64,000 bases of DNA from Microbacterium oleivorans NBRC 103075. GTDB lineage: Bacteria > Actinomycetota > Actinomycetes > Actinomycetales > Microbacteriaceae. The translations under genes and the position numbers were made by a program. A model generated the notes under the pieces. The model made no database searches and was not told the DNA's origin. It saw nothing but the letters and a program-made list of their open reading frames with translations. The stretch spans positions 81,731 to 145,730 of the forward strand of contig NZ_BCRG01000009.1 of NCBI RefSeq assembly GCF_001552475.1. The letters run 5' to 3'. Positions 28,297-37,052 of the stretch are shown here, in pieces. Within the stretch, counting starts at the first letter, position 1. Every line of letters begins with the position of its first letter.

Positions 28297-29787
28297 ATGA
28301 AAAGCTGCGTGATCGGCATCGACGTCGGTCTCACTTCGGCCAAGGCGGCCGCATTCGACCAGCACGGGAACGAGATCAGGACGGTCTCGTCGCCCAACCC
28401 CCGCGTCGCGGTGTCGCGAGAGCGTCAGGAGATCGACATGGACGCGCTCTGGAGCGTCGTCGCCGACGTCCTGCGGGATCTCACCGAGCATCTGCAGCGC
28501 GAGGGGTGGCACGTCAGCAGTATCGGGGCGACAGGTCACGGCAACGGGCTCTATCTCGTCGACGAGCACCTGAGGCCCGTGCGGTCAGCCATCGCGTCGA
28601 CCGACAGCAGGGCGGAGCAGATCGTTGCCGCGCTTCCGTCGGCCGAGGTCGAGCGCGTGCGTCTGCTGACAGGGTCGATCCCTTGGGCGGCGCAGCCTGC
28701 GGTCCTGCTTCGCTGGCTGCAGGACAACGAGCCGGAGACACTGGCGCGGGCACGATGGGCCCTGACCTGCAAGGACTGGCTGACACTGTGCCTCACCGGA
28801 GCGCCGAGCGCGGACCTCTCGGATGCATCCGGCTGCGGACTCGTGAACCTGCGGTCGCGCCGATACGAGTCGGCCGCCGTCGAGATGCTGGGTCTGCCTC
28901 GCGGCATCCTCCGCATGTTCCCGGCGCTGCGATCCTCTGATGCCGTCGTCGGCGCCGTCACGGCCGAGGCGTCCTCGGCGACGGGACTGCCGGAAGGTGT
29001 CCCTGTCGTCGCAGGCTGCATGGACTGCGTCGCAAGTCCGCTGGGCGCGGGCTCGGCTCGAAAGGGCGATGTCACGGTCATCGTCGGAACGTGGGCCATC
29101 AACAGCGTCGTCGTGCCGGCCGACACCGTTCCGCCTCGCGTGACCATCAACGCGCTCCTGCCCGACAGCGAACTCATGCTTGCGATGGAGGTCGCGCCGA
29201 CCTCGGCGGCGAGCATCGAATGGGCCTCGAGCATCCTCGGCTCGCGTGCAACGCTTCCGGTCACCCCACGGGATCTCCTAGAGGCATGCCCCGACGCTCC
29301 GCCCCTGGCTGACGGACTGATCTTCCTGCCGTTCATCCACGGCGCCCCTGAGCACCTGGGTGCCTCGGGCACGTTCCTCGGAATCAAGGGAAGCCACACG
29401 TTCGCGCACGTGGCCCGTGCGGTCGCCGAGGGCATCACGCAGTACCACCGAGTGCAGATCGAGAAGGTCAGTGCGTGCGGCGCCGGCCTCACGGATGGAC
29501 CTTGGACGCTGGCGGGCGGGGGCGCGAAGAATGCCCAGTGGGCGCAGATGTTCGCAGACATCCTCGATCATCCGATGCGGCGGCAGTTGGGCACCGAGCT
29601 CGGCGCCCGTGGCGTCGCGTCGCTCGCCGCTCGGGGAGTCGGCATGGACACATCACCGTGGCAGGTCGCACCCGATCCGGCGCTGGTGGTGTCGCCAGGC
29701 ACGGCACGCGACGCCTATCGGGATCAGGCCGCTCGATTCGACCGAGTGCTGTCGGCCATGGGATCCGTGTGGGAGGTCTCCGCGTGA
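28297..29787 (+). CDS. FGGY-family carbohydrate kinase
   Basis: A 496-aa kinase. The N-domain opens with CVIGIDVGLTSAKAAAFD and has ATGHGNGLYLVDEHLRPV and CKDWLTLCLTG; the C-domain has VIVGTWAINS, FLPFIHGAPEHLGASG, and the ATP-site AGGGAKNAQWAQMFADIL. The GTWA motif and layout resemble L-xylulose kinase (LyxK) and erythritol kinase (EryA) more than LsrK or xylulokinase. It should phosphorylate the imported polyol or ketose. GTGA overlap with the next gene. Confidence 0.85.
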   Translation: MKSCVIGIDVGLTSAKAAAFDQHGNEIRTVSSPNPRVAVSRERQEIDMDALWSVVADVLRDLTEHLQREGWHVSSIGATGHGNGLYLVDEHLRPVRSAIASTDSRAEQIVAALPSAEVERVRLLTGSIPWAAQPAVLLRWLQDNEPETLARARWALTCKDWLTLCLTGAPSADLSDASGCGLVNLRSRRYESAAVEMLGLPRGILRMFPALRSSDAVVGAVTAEASSATGLPEGVPVVAGCMDCVASPLGAGSARKGDVTVIVGTWAINSVVVPADTVPPRVTINALLPDSELMLAMEVAPTSAASIEWASSILGSRATLPVTPRDLLEACPDAPPLADGLIFLPFIHGAPEHLGASGTFLGIKGSHTFAHVARAVAEGITQYHRVQIEKVSACGAGLTDGPWTLAGGGAKNAQWAQMFADILDHPMRRQLGTELGARGVASLAARGVGMDTSPWQVAPDPALVVSPGTARDAYRDQAARFDRVLSAMGSVWEVSA

Positions 29788-31712
29788 GCGTGATCTCGGA
29801 CGGCCACCGTCGCGACCTGGACGCCATCGTCCGCGTGAGCCGCAAGCTCGGTGCGGATACCTCGTTCGTGCTCCACGGCGGCGGCAACACCTCGATCAAG
29901 ACCGTCGGGCGCGATGTCACCGGCGCCGACGTCGACCTCGTCCTCGTCAAGGGAAGCGGGTGGGACCTCGGCACTATCGAGGCCGCGGGCTTCGCGCCGC
30001 TCCGCCGTTCCCGGCTGGCCGAGCTGCTACAGCTCGATGAGCTCGACGACATGACGATGGTGAACGAGCTTCGGCAGGCCTCGCTCGATGCATCCGCCCC
30101 TACGGCCTCGATCGAAGCGCTGCTGCACGCCTACCTGCCCGGAAAAGCGGTGCTGCACTCGCACGCCGATGCCATCGTCGCGCTGACCAATCGGGATGTC
30201 GATGACAGCGAGATCGCCGAGGTCCTGGGCGACGGTGTGCTCGTGCTCCCGTACGTGATGCCGGGGTTCCCGCTCGCGAGACGGATCGCGTCCACGGACG
30301 TCTCGACCGTCGACGCGGTGGTCCTCCGCAACCACGGGCTGTTCACCTTCGCAGACGATCCGGATGCCGCCCTGGGCCGCCATCGCGAGCTCGTCGCCCG
30401 TGCGGCCTCGGCAACCGGTGTGACGCAGTGGGGTGACCCCGGGGGCACCTCCGATCGCAAGGGCGATGTCGAGGAACTGGCCGAGCTCCGTCGTGCGGTG
30501 TCGGCTGCTGCCGGGCGGCCGATGCTGATGCGCCAGTCCACCAGTTCGCGAGGCGCGGAGGTCGCCGCGCGGCCAGGGCTCGACAGGGCTACCAGACGCG
30601 GAACCGCGACCCCGGAACACGTCCTCTACACCAAGCGGTCACCGATGCTGGGTCGCGATGTCGAAGAGTTCGCGACCCGGTATCACGAATACGTCGAGCG
30701 CCACCGGGACCGCATCGACGTGATGACAGAGCTGGATCCCGCGCCCCGTGTCGTCCTCGATCCTGATCTAGGGCTGCTCGTCACCGGGGAGACCGTACGA
30801 GACCTGCGTGTCGTTCACGACGTGGCGCTGCACACCTTCGACGTCATCGACGCCGCCGATCGGATGGGTGGATACCAGTCACTGAGTGAGGAGCTCACCT
30901 TCGACATCGAGTACTGGTCGCTCGAGCAGGCCAAGCTCGCCGGCAAGAAGCGCTCGCCGCTCACAGGCGAGGTCGCACTCGTCACCGGCGCCGCGTCCGG
31001 CATCGGCCGCGCCGTCGCGGACCATCTGCTGCGGAGCGGGGCCGCTGTTGTCGGTGTCGACCTGAGTTCTGGGGTGGCGGACGCCTTCGACGGCGAGGCC
31101 TGGCGGGGGGTCGTCGGCGACGTAAGCGACCCGTCCGTCATTGACGCTGCCATCGACACGGCCGCTCGAGACTTCGGCGGCCTCGACATGGTCGTACCCG
31201 CCGCGGGGATCTTCCCGGCGAGTGCCCCGGTCGCGAACCTGCGAGACGACGAATGGGACCGCGCCATGCGGGTCAATGTCACCGCTGTGGCCCGTCTCGC
31301 GCGGGCTGCCCATCCGCTGTTGGCGCGGTCACCACGAGGGGGGCGGCTGGTGCTCGTCTCGACGAAGAACGTGGCGGCGCCCGGTCCTGGCGTCGCTGCG
31401 TATTCCGCGAGCAAAGCCGCCGCAGCTCAACTCGCTCGCGTGCTGGCGCTCGAGTGGGCGCAAGACGGCATCCGGGTCAATCAGGTCGAGCCTGATGCCG
31501 TTTTCGATACGAGTATCTGGACGCCCGAGCTGCTCGCACAGCGGGCCGCGGAGTACGGCATGTCCGTCGCGGAGTACCGCACGCGCAATCTGCTCGGCGC
31601 TGAAGTCACGAGCTCCTTGGTCGCGGAGGCGGTCGGGGTGTTCTGCGTGATGTTGCCCGTCACCACCGGGGCGCACCTCAGCGTCGACGGCGGCAACGAC
31701 CGCGTGATCTAA
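29784..31712 (+). CDS. Class II aldolase - short-chain dehydrogenase fusion (YuxG/RhaDE-like)
   Basis: A 642-aa bifunctional enzyme. Residues 1 to about 390 form a class II aldolase: HGGGNTSIK (31-39), VKGSGWDLG, catalytic Glu111 and zinc ligands H125/H127 (HSHAD) and H184 (RNHG). From about 396 an SDR domain follows: VTGAASGIGRAV (400-411), a YSASK active site and a C-terminal VDGGND. Relatives split rhamnulose-1-phosphate-type ketose phosphates to DHAP and an aldehyde which the SDR reduces or oxidises. No rhamnose isomerase or rhamnulokinase-specific gene is present, so the substrate is open. GTG start overlaps the kinase stop codon. Confidence 0.85.
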   Translation: MSVISDGHRRDLDAIVRVSRKLGADTSFVLHGGGNTSIKTVGRDVTGADVDLVLVKGSGWDLGTIEAAGFAPLRRSRLAELLQLDELDDMTMVNELRQASLDASAPTASIEALLHAYLPGKAVLHSHADAIVALTNRDVDDSEIAEVLGDGVLVLPYVMPGFPLARRIASTDVSTVDAVVLRNHGLFTFADDPDAALGRHRELVARAASATGVTQWGDPGGTSDRKGDVEELAELRRAVSAAAGRPMLMRQSTSSRGAEVAARPGLDRATRRGTATPEHVLYTKRSPMLGRDVEEFATRYHEYVERHRDRIDVMTELDPAPRVVLDPDLGLLVTGETVRDLRVVHDVALHTFDVIDAADRMGGYQSLSEELTFDIEYWSLEQAKLAGKKRSPLTGEVALVTGAASGIGRAVADHLLRSGAAVVGVDLSSGVADAFDGEAWRGVVGDVSDPSVIDAAIDTAARDFGGLDMVVPAAGIFPASAPVANLRDDEWDRAMRVNVTAVARLARAAHPLLARSPRGGRLVLVSTKNVAAPGPGVAAYSASKAAAAQLARVLALEWAQDGIRVNQVEPDAVFDTSIWTPELLAQRAAEYGMSVAEYRTRNLLGAEVTSSLVAEAVGVFCVMLPVTTGAHLSVDGGNDRVI

Positions 31713-31742
31713 CCAGGCCTGACTCACCACGGTCCGATACCC

Positions 31743-31862
31743 ACGACGAAAGCCTCGAAGCCGACGGTCACAAGGACCGGACTGCCGCCGACCTCACGCA
31801 GGCGGGTTCGGCGTTCCCCGGGGAGACCCACGCGCCGCTACACTGTCGACCGGGCCAGGCAG
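31743..31862 (+). pseudogene. Decayed partial copy of the csbD-family gene and its downstream DNA
   Basis: Two blocks match the csbD locus in the same order and orientation. Block A (31743-31805) aligns with 18326-18388, coding DNA for the C-terminal half; block B (31806-31862) aligns with 18459-18515, just after the csbD hairpin. About 70 bp between them, including the csbD stop codon and most of the terminator, are missing, and scattered substitutions are present. No start codon or intact frame remains. The copy fills most of the 174-nt gap between the aldolase fusion and the second sensor kinase. Confidence 0.8.
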
Positions 31863-31886
31863 GCCCTCTCTGGGGAAAGACAAGGA

Positions 31887-33725
31887 ATGGCCCGGCGGGT
31901 TCCCGTACTCGCCGCTCGTCGGCGGGCTCGTCTCGGCGCTCACGTGTGGTGGGACGCCGTCACCAGTGGTTCCTTCTTCACGCAGCCCTCGCTCTGGTTC
32001 ACGCTGATCGTCTCGATCACCGTCCTTGCTCCGTTCCAGCACTTCACCGGCCCCGCCGACTACTCACAGGTCGTCGCCATCGGCGCGCTCGGGTGGGCCG
32101 TGCTCGCAGCTGCTCTCGTGCCCGTGGCGATTGCCGAACGCACCATGCGTCGGCGGCGGCTTCGTGGACTTCTCGTGCTGACGGCCGTCGCCGTCGCAGG
32201 CGTTGCCCGTCCGTTCGTCAACGAAGGCGTGTACGTGCTGATCTATCAGAGCGCGCCCGACTTCTCCGGCCTCTACGCCCGAGTGAGCTCGAACCTCGTG
32301 GTCTGGGTCGCGGGGCTCTCGATCATCGCGATGACGGTGCGATCCATCGAACTCACCCGCGGAACCCGTGCGCGGCTGGTCGATGCGACCGCCGCGCTCG
32401 CCGCCGGCAGCCGTCGCCTCGCTCGCTTCGACGCCGAGAATCGCGGCTCCCTCGGCCCCCTCATCTCGCGACTCCGGCGTGAACGCGACGCGATGCTCGC
32501 CGGCACCATCGACTTCGACGCCGTCCGCGAGTACTCCGAGCGGGTCCGCGCAGCCAGCCACCGCCTCGAGGAGCGCGCGGACCTCGATCTTCGTGTCGTC
32601 CCCACCGACTCCGGCGATGCTCCCGAACCCCCGGCACCCCGAACCGCATTCGCCATGCTCCGGCCCGCACCCCACCTGCTCACCGGCTTCGTCTTCATGC
32701 TCGGGGCCGTGCCCTACGCCCACCACGTCGCCGGTCTGCCCGCCGCGATCGCGGCCATCCTCGTCGGCATGCCGCTCACCCTCGCCGCCGACGTCGCGGT
32801 CCGCTTCTTCGGTCACAAGAAGAGCGCCGCGCAGCGCGGCGGAGTGCTGGTGGCAGTGTGGGTGGCCGCCGGCATCCTCATGTCCGTTCTCGCCTACGTG
32901 CTGGTGCCGCACGACGACCCCGCCCGCATCGTGCCCCTCGCCTCGCTGCCGCTCGTCGCCGTTGCGCTGGCCGCCTGCACGGACGCCGTGGCCCGAGCGT
33001 CCGATACCGCGCGTCGGCTCGAAGTCGTGCTCGGGATGGTTGCCCGCACCCTCACCGCCAAGACCGCGCACGCGCGCCGCCCGTTACGGCACGCCGCGCA
33101 TGTGCTGCACGGTCGGGTGCAGGGCCGATGCGTACTGCTCGCGGCCGCGGCCGACGAGCGGGAGATCACGCCCGACGACATCCTCACCTTCCGACGAGAG
33201 ACGGATGCCGCCTACGATTCGATCCTCGCCTTCATCGTCGAGACGAACGCCGCCGCAGCAGAAGGGGTCCTACAGTCGGCGCACGAAGACCTCGCCGAAC
33301 TCGTCGCGACCTGGAGCGCCGTCCTCGACGTGTCGAGCGAGATCTCGGCCAGCGCCGCCGACGCGCTCATCGATCCTGCGCTCTCGAGGAGCGTTGCGAC
33401 CGTGGTGAACGAAGGCTTCGTCAACGCGGTGAAACACTCCGACGCGAAGTCGGTGTGGCTGTCGGTCGGGGTCGAAGGCGAAGCGCTGCTCGTGCGCACC
33501 TGGTCGATCGGCACCCTCGATAGTGCTCCGATCGCGACCCCCGAGCGACGTGGTGTCAGCGCGCTCGGGTCGGGCGCCCGCATCTTCCAACGCGACGACA
33601 CGGTCGTCCTCGAAGTTCCGGTACCGCTGACCGCAGACCGGGAAGGGCCGGTGGCGACGGTTTCCGACCCGCCGCAGCCTGCCTGGTGGGGGCGTCGGGC
33701 AACCCGTGCGTCACGCCGCGACTGA
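31887..33725 (+). CDS. Divergent DesK/NarX-like membrane sensor kinase (paralogue)
   Basis: A 612-aa paralogue of the 2121-3824 protein with the same layout: hydrophobic helices (about residues 36-150), a helical cytoplasmic stretch with DFDAVREYSERVRAASH, a second hydrophobic group (about 262-365), then VLHGRVQGRC around H408 as a HisKA_3-like motif and an N box VVNEGFVNAVKHSDAK. The ATP-lid G1 box is again not canonical. Both proteins keep the LHGR-x-QGRC core, which argues for function. AAGGA lies directly before the ATG. The neighbouring csbD remnant and catabolic operon give no clear partner. Confidence 0.65.
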   Translation: MARRVPVLAARRRARLGAHVWWDAVTSGSFFTQPSLWFTLIVSITVLAPFQHFTGPADYSQVVAIGALGWAVLAAALVPVAIAERTMRRRRLRGLLVLTAVAVAGVARPFVNEGVYVLIYQSAPDFSGLYARVSSNLVVWVAGLSIIAMTVRSIELTRGTRARLVDATAALAAGSRRLARFDAENRGSLGPLISRLRRERDAMLAGTIDFDAVREYSERVRAASHRLEERADLDLRVVPTDSGDAPEPPAPRTAFAMLRPAPHLLTGFVFMLGAVPYAHHVAGLPAAIAAILVGMPLTLAADVAVRFFGHKKSAAQRGGVLVAVWVAAGILMSVLAYVLVPHDDPARIVPLASLPLVAVALAACTDAVARASDTARRLEVVLGMVARTLTAKTAHARRPLRHAAHVLHGRVQGRCVLLAAAADEREITPDDILTFRRETDAAYDSILAFIVETNAAAAEGVLQSAHEDLAELVATWSAVLDVSSEISASAADALIDPALSRSVATVVNEGFVNAVKHSDAKSVWLSVGVEGEALLVRTWSIGTLDSAPIATPERRGVSALGSGARIFQRDDTVVLEVPVPLTADREGPVATVSDPPQPAWWGRRATRASRRD

Positions 33726-33727
33726 AC

Positions 33728-33871
33728 TCAGTACTCGAGCAGCGCCGCGATGACGAGTGCTGCGGCCCCCACCGCGATCAGCACCACCAGAACGTAGACC
33801 CACCAGGGGATGCCGGGTGCTCGGGGAGCGGAGCGCTTGCGTGAACGGCGGTGCGACGAGCGTGCGAACAT
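33728..33871 (-). CDS. Small single-pass membrane protein (47 aa)
   Basis: A short frame encoding a basic N-terminus (MFARSSHRRSRKRSAPRAPG) and one strong transmembrane helix (about residues 23-45, WWVYVLVVLIAVG onward), ending LEY. An excellent GGAGG ribosome binding site lies 6 nt upstream of the ATG, which is why I accept it despite its size. It converges on the sensor-kinase gene, the stop codons being 2 nt apart. Function unknown; possible small regulator of a membrane complex. Confidence 0.7.
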   Translation of the reverse strand: MFARSSHRRSRKRSAPRAPGIPWWVYVLVVLIAVGAAALVIAALLEY

Positions 33872-33997
33872 CGGGTTCCTCCCACAACGGCGGCGCCGGA
33901 ACGCCGAGGTCCCTCATTCGGCGCCGTTGACGAGAACCTGCGCCCACCGTAGCGGAGCAGCCCACGCTGGGGGGAGTGGCGTTTCCGAAGTCGCGGG

Positions 33998-35569
33998 TCA
34001 GCGGGTGGCGAGCATCCGATCTGCCGTCCGGAGCCCGAGTGCCATCTGCGTGAGAGCAGGGTTGGCGGGCAACGAGCTCGGGAAGGTCGAGTTGTCGCAG
34101 ATCCAGAGGTTATCGATCTCGTGCGAGCGACCGTCGGCATCCACCACAGCGTCGTCGGGGTCGTCACCCATCCGGCAGGTGCCGAGCGTGTGCGCGGTGC
34201 GCTGCATCACCCGCGTGGAGCGCGCACCGGCCGCCGTGAGGATGCGCTCCATCACGTCGATGCCGTGCGCGTCGATGGCTCGCTCATTCGCGCCCTTCGA
34301 GAAGGAGATCTCGGCCCGCGGCATCCCATCGTCGGCGATCTCCCGCGAGAGGACCAACGCGTTGTTCTCGTACGGCAGGCACTCCCCGTTCATGCCGATG
34401 CCTGCGCTGAACGGGTAGTCGTCCAGGGCCGACATGAGGTCGTCGCCCCAGAGGTTCGCGGCGCGGATCAGCTGCACGCCAAAGTTCAGGGGCATGACCC
34501 CGAGGCTCTGCAGGAGGTAACCGCCGGCGAAGTCCGCGTCGGCGGGACGGAGGAAGTCTTCGCTGATGATCGACGACGGGTACCCGCGGTAGCCGCGGAT
34601 CGGCTCGTCGAACCGGCCCCACACCTGCACCGCTCCGTGCGCCATGAAGCCCCGTCCGACGACGCCGTTCGCGTTGCCGACGCCGGTGTGGAGCAGCAGG
34701 CGAGGGGTCTCGACGCCGCCGGCAGCGAGCACGAGCGTCGCGCACCGCTGGCGCCTGTCGACCCCGCCGGAGCGGTAGACCACGGCGGTGACGCGACCCG
34801 CGGCATCCCGTTCGATCCCATGCACGAAGGAGTCGGGACGCACCTCGGCTCCCGCGGCCACGGCGGCGGGGAGGTACGTGTTCGCGGTCGTCGCCTTGGC
34901 GCCGAATCGGTCTCCCTGGTGGATGTCGCCGTTGTCGAGCGTTCCCGCGCGCAGCCCGTGGTGCGGCTGATCGCGATCGCGAGTGAGGATCGCGGCGGGG
35001 CCGTCGGTCGCCGTGATGCCGAGAGCCTCGCACCCGCGCATCATCGCGTCGGACGACCCGTTGCGCCGCACAGGCGGGTAGGCGTACTGCCGGGACGGGT
35101 CCCACGGGTAGTGCGCCGGACCACTCACGCCGATGTCGGACTCGACCCGTTCGATGTAGCGGATGAGTTCGGCGTGATCGATCGGCCAGTCCCGGCCCTC
35201 ACCGGTGTCGGAGCGCAGGCGCACATCGCGTGGGTCGGGACGGGGGGTGAACGCGCCCCAGTGCAGCGTGCTGCCGCCGACGCCGAACCCGCTGTTGTTC
35301 GGCCCGAACGCCGTGCGGTCGTCGCCGCCGCTCAACCGCTCCGACATCCAGTTGATCTTCGTCGACTCGAGCTCGTCGGGGGTGAACTCGCTCGGTGCGA
35401 AGTCCGGACCCGCCTCGAGTGCCACGACCCGCAGGCCCGCCTCCGCGAGACGCGAGAGGAGAGGAGCGCCGCCGGCGCCCGTTCCCACGACGACGACATC
35501 GACCACGTCGTCGTCGGCGAAGCGGCGCATGCCGGGGTGGTCCGTCACCCGGCGCTGGTCAGCGCTCAC
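33998..35569 (-). CDS. GMC-family FAD oxidoreductase
   Basis: A 523-aa glucose-methanol-choline oxidoreductase. FAD loop VVVGTGAGGAPLLSRLAEAG is near residue 27; SGFGVGGSTLHWGAFTPRPD is the second FAD contact; the C-terminal HTLGTCRMGDDP and NPALTQMALGLRTAD hold the active-site His/Asn region. Such proteins, often called gluconate dehydrogenase large subunit-like, oxidise alcohol groups of sugars or sterols. It overlaps the hydrolase fusion gene by 4 nt, which carries a small-subunit-like domain, suggesting the two act together. Confidence 0.85.
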   Translation of the reverse strand: MSADQRRVTDHPGMRRFADDDVVDVVVVGTGAGGAPLLSRLAEAGLRVVALEAGPDFAPSEFTPDELESTKINWMSERLSGGDDRTAFGPNNSGFGVGGSTLHWGAFTPRPDPRDVRLRSDTGEGRDWPIDHAELIRYIERVESDIGVSGPAHYPWDPSRQYAYPPVRRNGSSDAMMRGCEALGITATDGPAAILTRDRDQPHHGLRAGTLDNGDIHQGDRFGAKATTANTYLPAAVAAGAEVRPDSFVHGIERDAAGRVTAVVYRSGGVDRRQRCATLVLAAGGVETPRLLLHTGVGNANGVVGRGFMAHGAVQVWGRFDEPIRGYRGYPSSIISEDFLRPADADFAGGYLLQSLGVMPLNFGVQLIRAANLWGDDLMSALDDYPFSAGIGMNGECLPYENNALVLSREIADDGMPRAEISFSKGANERAIDAHGIDVMERILTAAGARSTRVMQRTAHTLGTCRMGDDPDDAVVDADGRSHEIDNLWICDNSTFPSSLPANPALTQMALGLRTADRMLATR

Positions 35570-36951
35570 GCGGCATCCTCCTTCGTGTCATCGATCGATT
35601 CGCCGAGTTCCGCTGGCTCCCACGGCTCGCGCTGGCCGGGTGCGATGGTCGCCCACCCCGCCGGCTCCGCACCCGTGCCGCCGATCGCGAACCCGTCGAA
35701 GCCGATTCGCGCGAGCGACGCCGGATGCGACAGCCACACCCGCAGCAGGTCGTTGCGCGCGTCTTCGAACCAGGAGCGGAAGGCGTCGGCCGTCATCCCG
35801 TACGCGATCACCCCGTCGGTCATGAGGCTCACGATGGCGTCCTTCTGGTCCTGCACGTCCCGCGGCCAGAGCGAGGCGACCGTGTCGAGCCCGAGGCCGT
35901 AGGCCACGCGGTCCGACGGAACGCCGGCCGTGCGCCAGCCGTCGCCCGAGCCCGCGGCGAGCAGCGCGTCGACACGCAGCGCGAGGTCGATGGTGCCGCC
36001 GTCGCCCTGCGGTACGAGCAGTGCGCTCAGTGCGCGGAGGGTCTGTACCTGCGCCGGAGTCAGCGCCCGCGGTGCACGGGTGCGGTCATCGGCCAGTGCG
36101 CGGTTCGCGAGCGCGCGGCGCACCGCGACGTCGACCCGCGTCGACGCGAGCACGCGCCCCCACTCCGCCGGGACGATCGGAGCGCCCTCGCGGATCGCAT
36201 CCCACGTCTCGGCGAGCACTGCGGCGACCCGCTCGGGCGCCTCGTAGGGGAGCAGATGGCCGACACCCGGCATCCGCTCGACCCGGGCTCGGGGGTAGGT
36301 CTTCGAGACGAGTTCGGGCTGCGCGTCGGCGCCGAGCGCGTCGTCGTCATCGCCGGCGAGGACCACGACCGGCAGGTCGAGCGTGCCCACCAGCGCGCTC
36401 GCGTCTTCGCGGCTGCCCGCAGTCAGCCAGTCACGCCACGCGGATGCCGGCTGTCGCACGACGGCGTCGACCGCGGCTTCGTGCAGCGCATCGGAGAGCG
36501 GGGCGGCGACGTTCGAGGCGATGAACGCCTCGGCATCCTCTCGCGACAGGTGCTCGCCCTGTGCGGTCGCGAGCATCTCGGCGCGCTTGTCGTCGGGCAT
36601 GGGCTCGGGCGTCGGGGGAGAGGGGGCGAGCAGCACGGCGCCCGCGAGCCCGAACACCGGCTCGGTACCGGCCAGGAGGCGCGCCATGACCCGCGCGGCG
36701 ACCTTGCCGCCGAGGCTGTGGCCGCAGACGAGGAAAGGGCCGCCGTCGGCCTCGGCGGCGATCCGCTCGAGGGCGGTGTCGGCGAGGTCGTCGAGCGACG
36801 CCGCGCGTCCGCGGTCGAGCAGGTCGATGCCGACGACGCGCAGGCGCGGGTCTGCCGCCGCTGCGACCGCGTCGGCAGAGCCGGCATCCAACCCCAGTCC
36901 CGGAAGGAAGAAGACGGTGCACTCAGGGGTGGGGTTCGCGGCGCTCGTCAC
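35566..36951 (-). CDS. Alpha/beta hydrolase fused to a gluconate dehydrogenase subunit 3-like domain
   Basis: A 461-aa two-part protein. Residues 1 to about 255 are an alpha/beta hydrolase: FFLPGLGLDAG oxyanion region, nucleophile in CGHSLGGK (S at about residue 80), acid in VVLAGDDDDALG and His in PGVGHLLPYE. From about 265 to 425 the sequence (RALTPAQVQTLRALSALLVPQGDGG onward, with SWFEDARNDLLRVWLSHP) resembles the subunit-3 family paired with GMC dehydrogenases. No signal peptide is seen. GTG start 6 nt after TAGAGT; the GMC gene overlaps its 3' end. The fusion of hydrolase and dehydrogenase accessory domain is unusual. Confidence 0.7.
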   Translation of the reverse strand: MTSAANPTPECTVFFLPGLGLDAGSADAVAAAADPRLRVVGIDLLDRGRAASLDDLADTALERIAAEADGGPFLVCGHSLGGKVAARVMARLLAGTEPVFGLAGAVLLAPSPPTPEPMPDDKRAEMLATAQGEHLSREDAEAFIASNVAAPLSDALHEAAVDAVVRQPASAWRDWLTAGSREDASALVGTLDLPVVVLAGDDDDALGADAQPELVSKTYPRARVERMPGVGHLLPYEAPERVAAVLAETWDAIREGAPIVPAEWGRVLASTRVDVAVRRALANRALADDRTRAPRALTPAQVQTLRALSALLVPQGDGGTIDLALRVDALLAAGSGDGWRTAGVPSDRVAYGLGLDTVASLWPRDVQDQKDAIVSLMTDGVIAYGMTADAFRSWFEDARNDLLRVWLSHPASLARIGFDGFAIGGTGAEPAGWATIAPGQREPWEPAELGESIDDTKEDAA

Positions 36952-36957
36952 TACATC

Positions 36958-36963
36958 ACTCTA
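36958..36963 (-). promoter_or_regulatory. -10 box of leaderless hydrolase fusion gene
   Basis: TAGAGT on the minus strand is followed by 6 nt and the GTG start. No ribosome binding site is present. Confidence 0.45.
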
Positions 36964-37052
36964 GGAACGCGACGGAGTGCGCTGGCCCTCTTGCGTGGGG
37001 CCTTCCCGGGTGCGATCATCCGGCCCTCGTGCGTGGGTTCGGAGATTGTGCC

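Noticed and set aside
20996..31712. A complete AI-2 (lsr) quorum-signal uptake system
   Set aside because: Only the transporter layout and the LsrF-like enzyme fit. The regulator is GntR rather than LsrR, the kinase resembles LyxK/EryA more than LsrK, and LsrG is missing.
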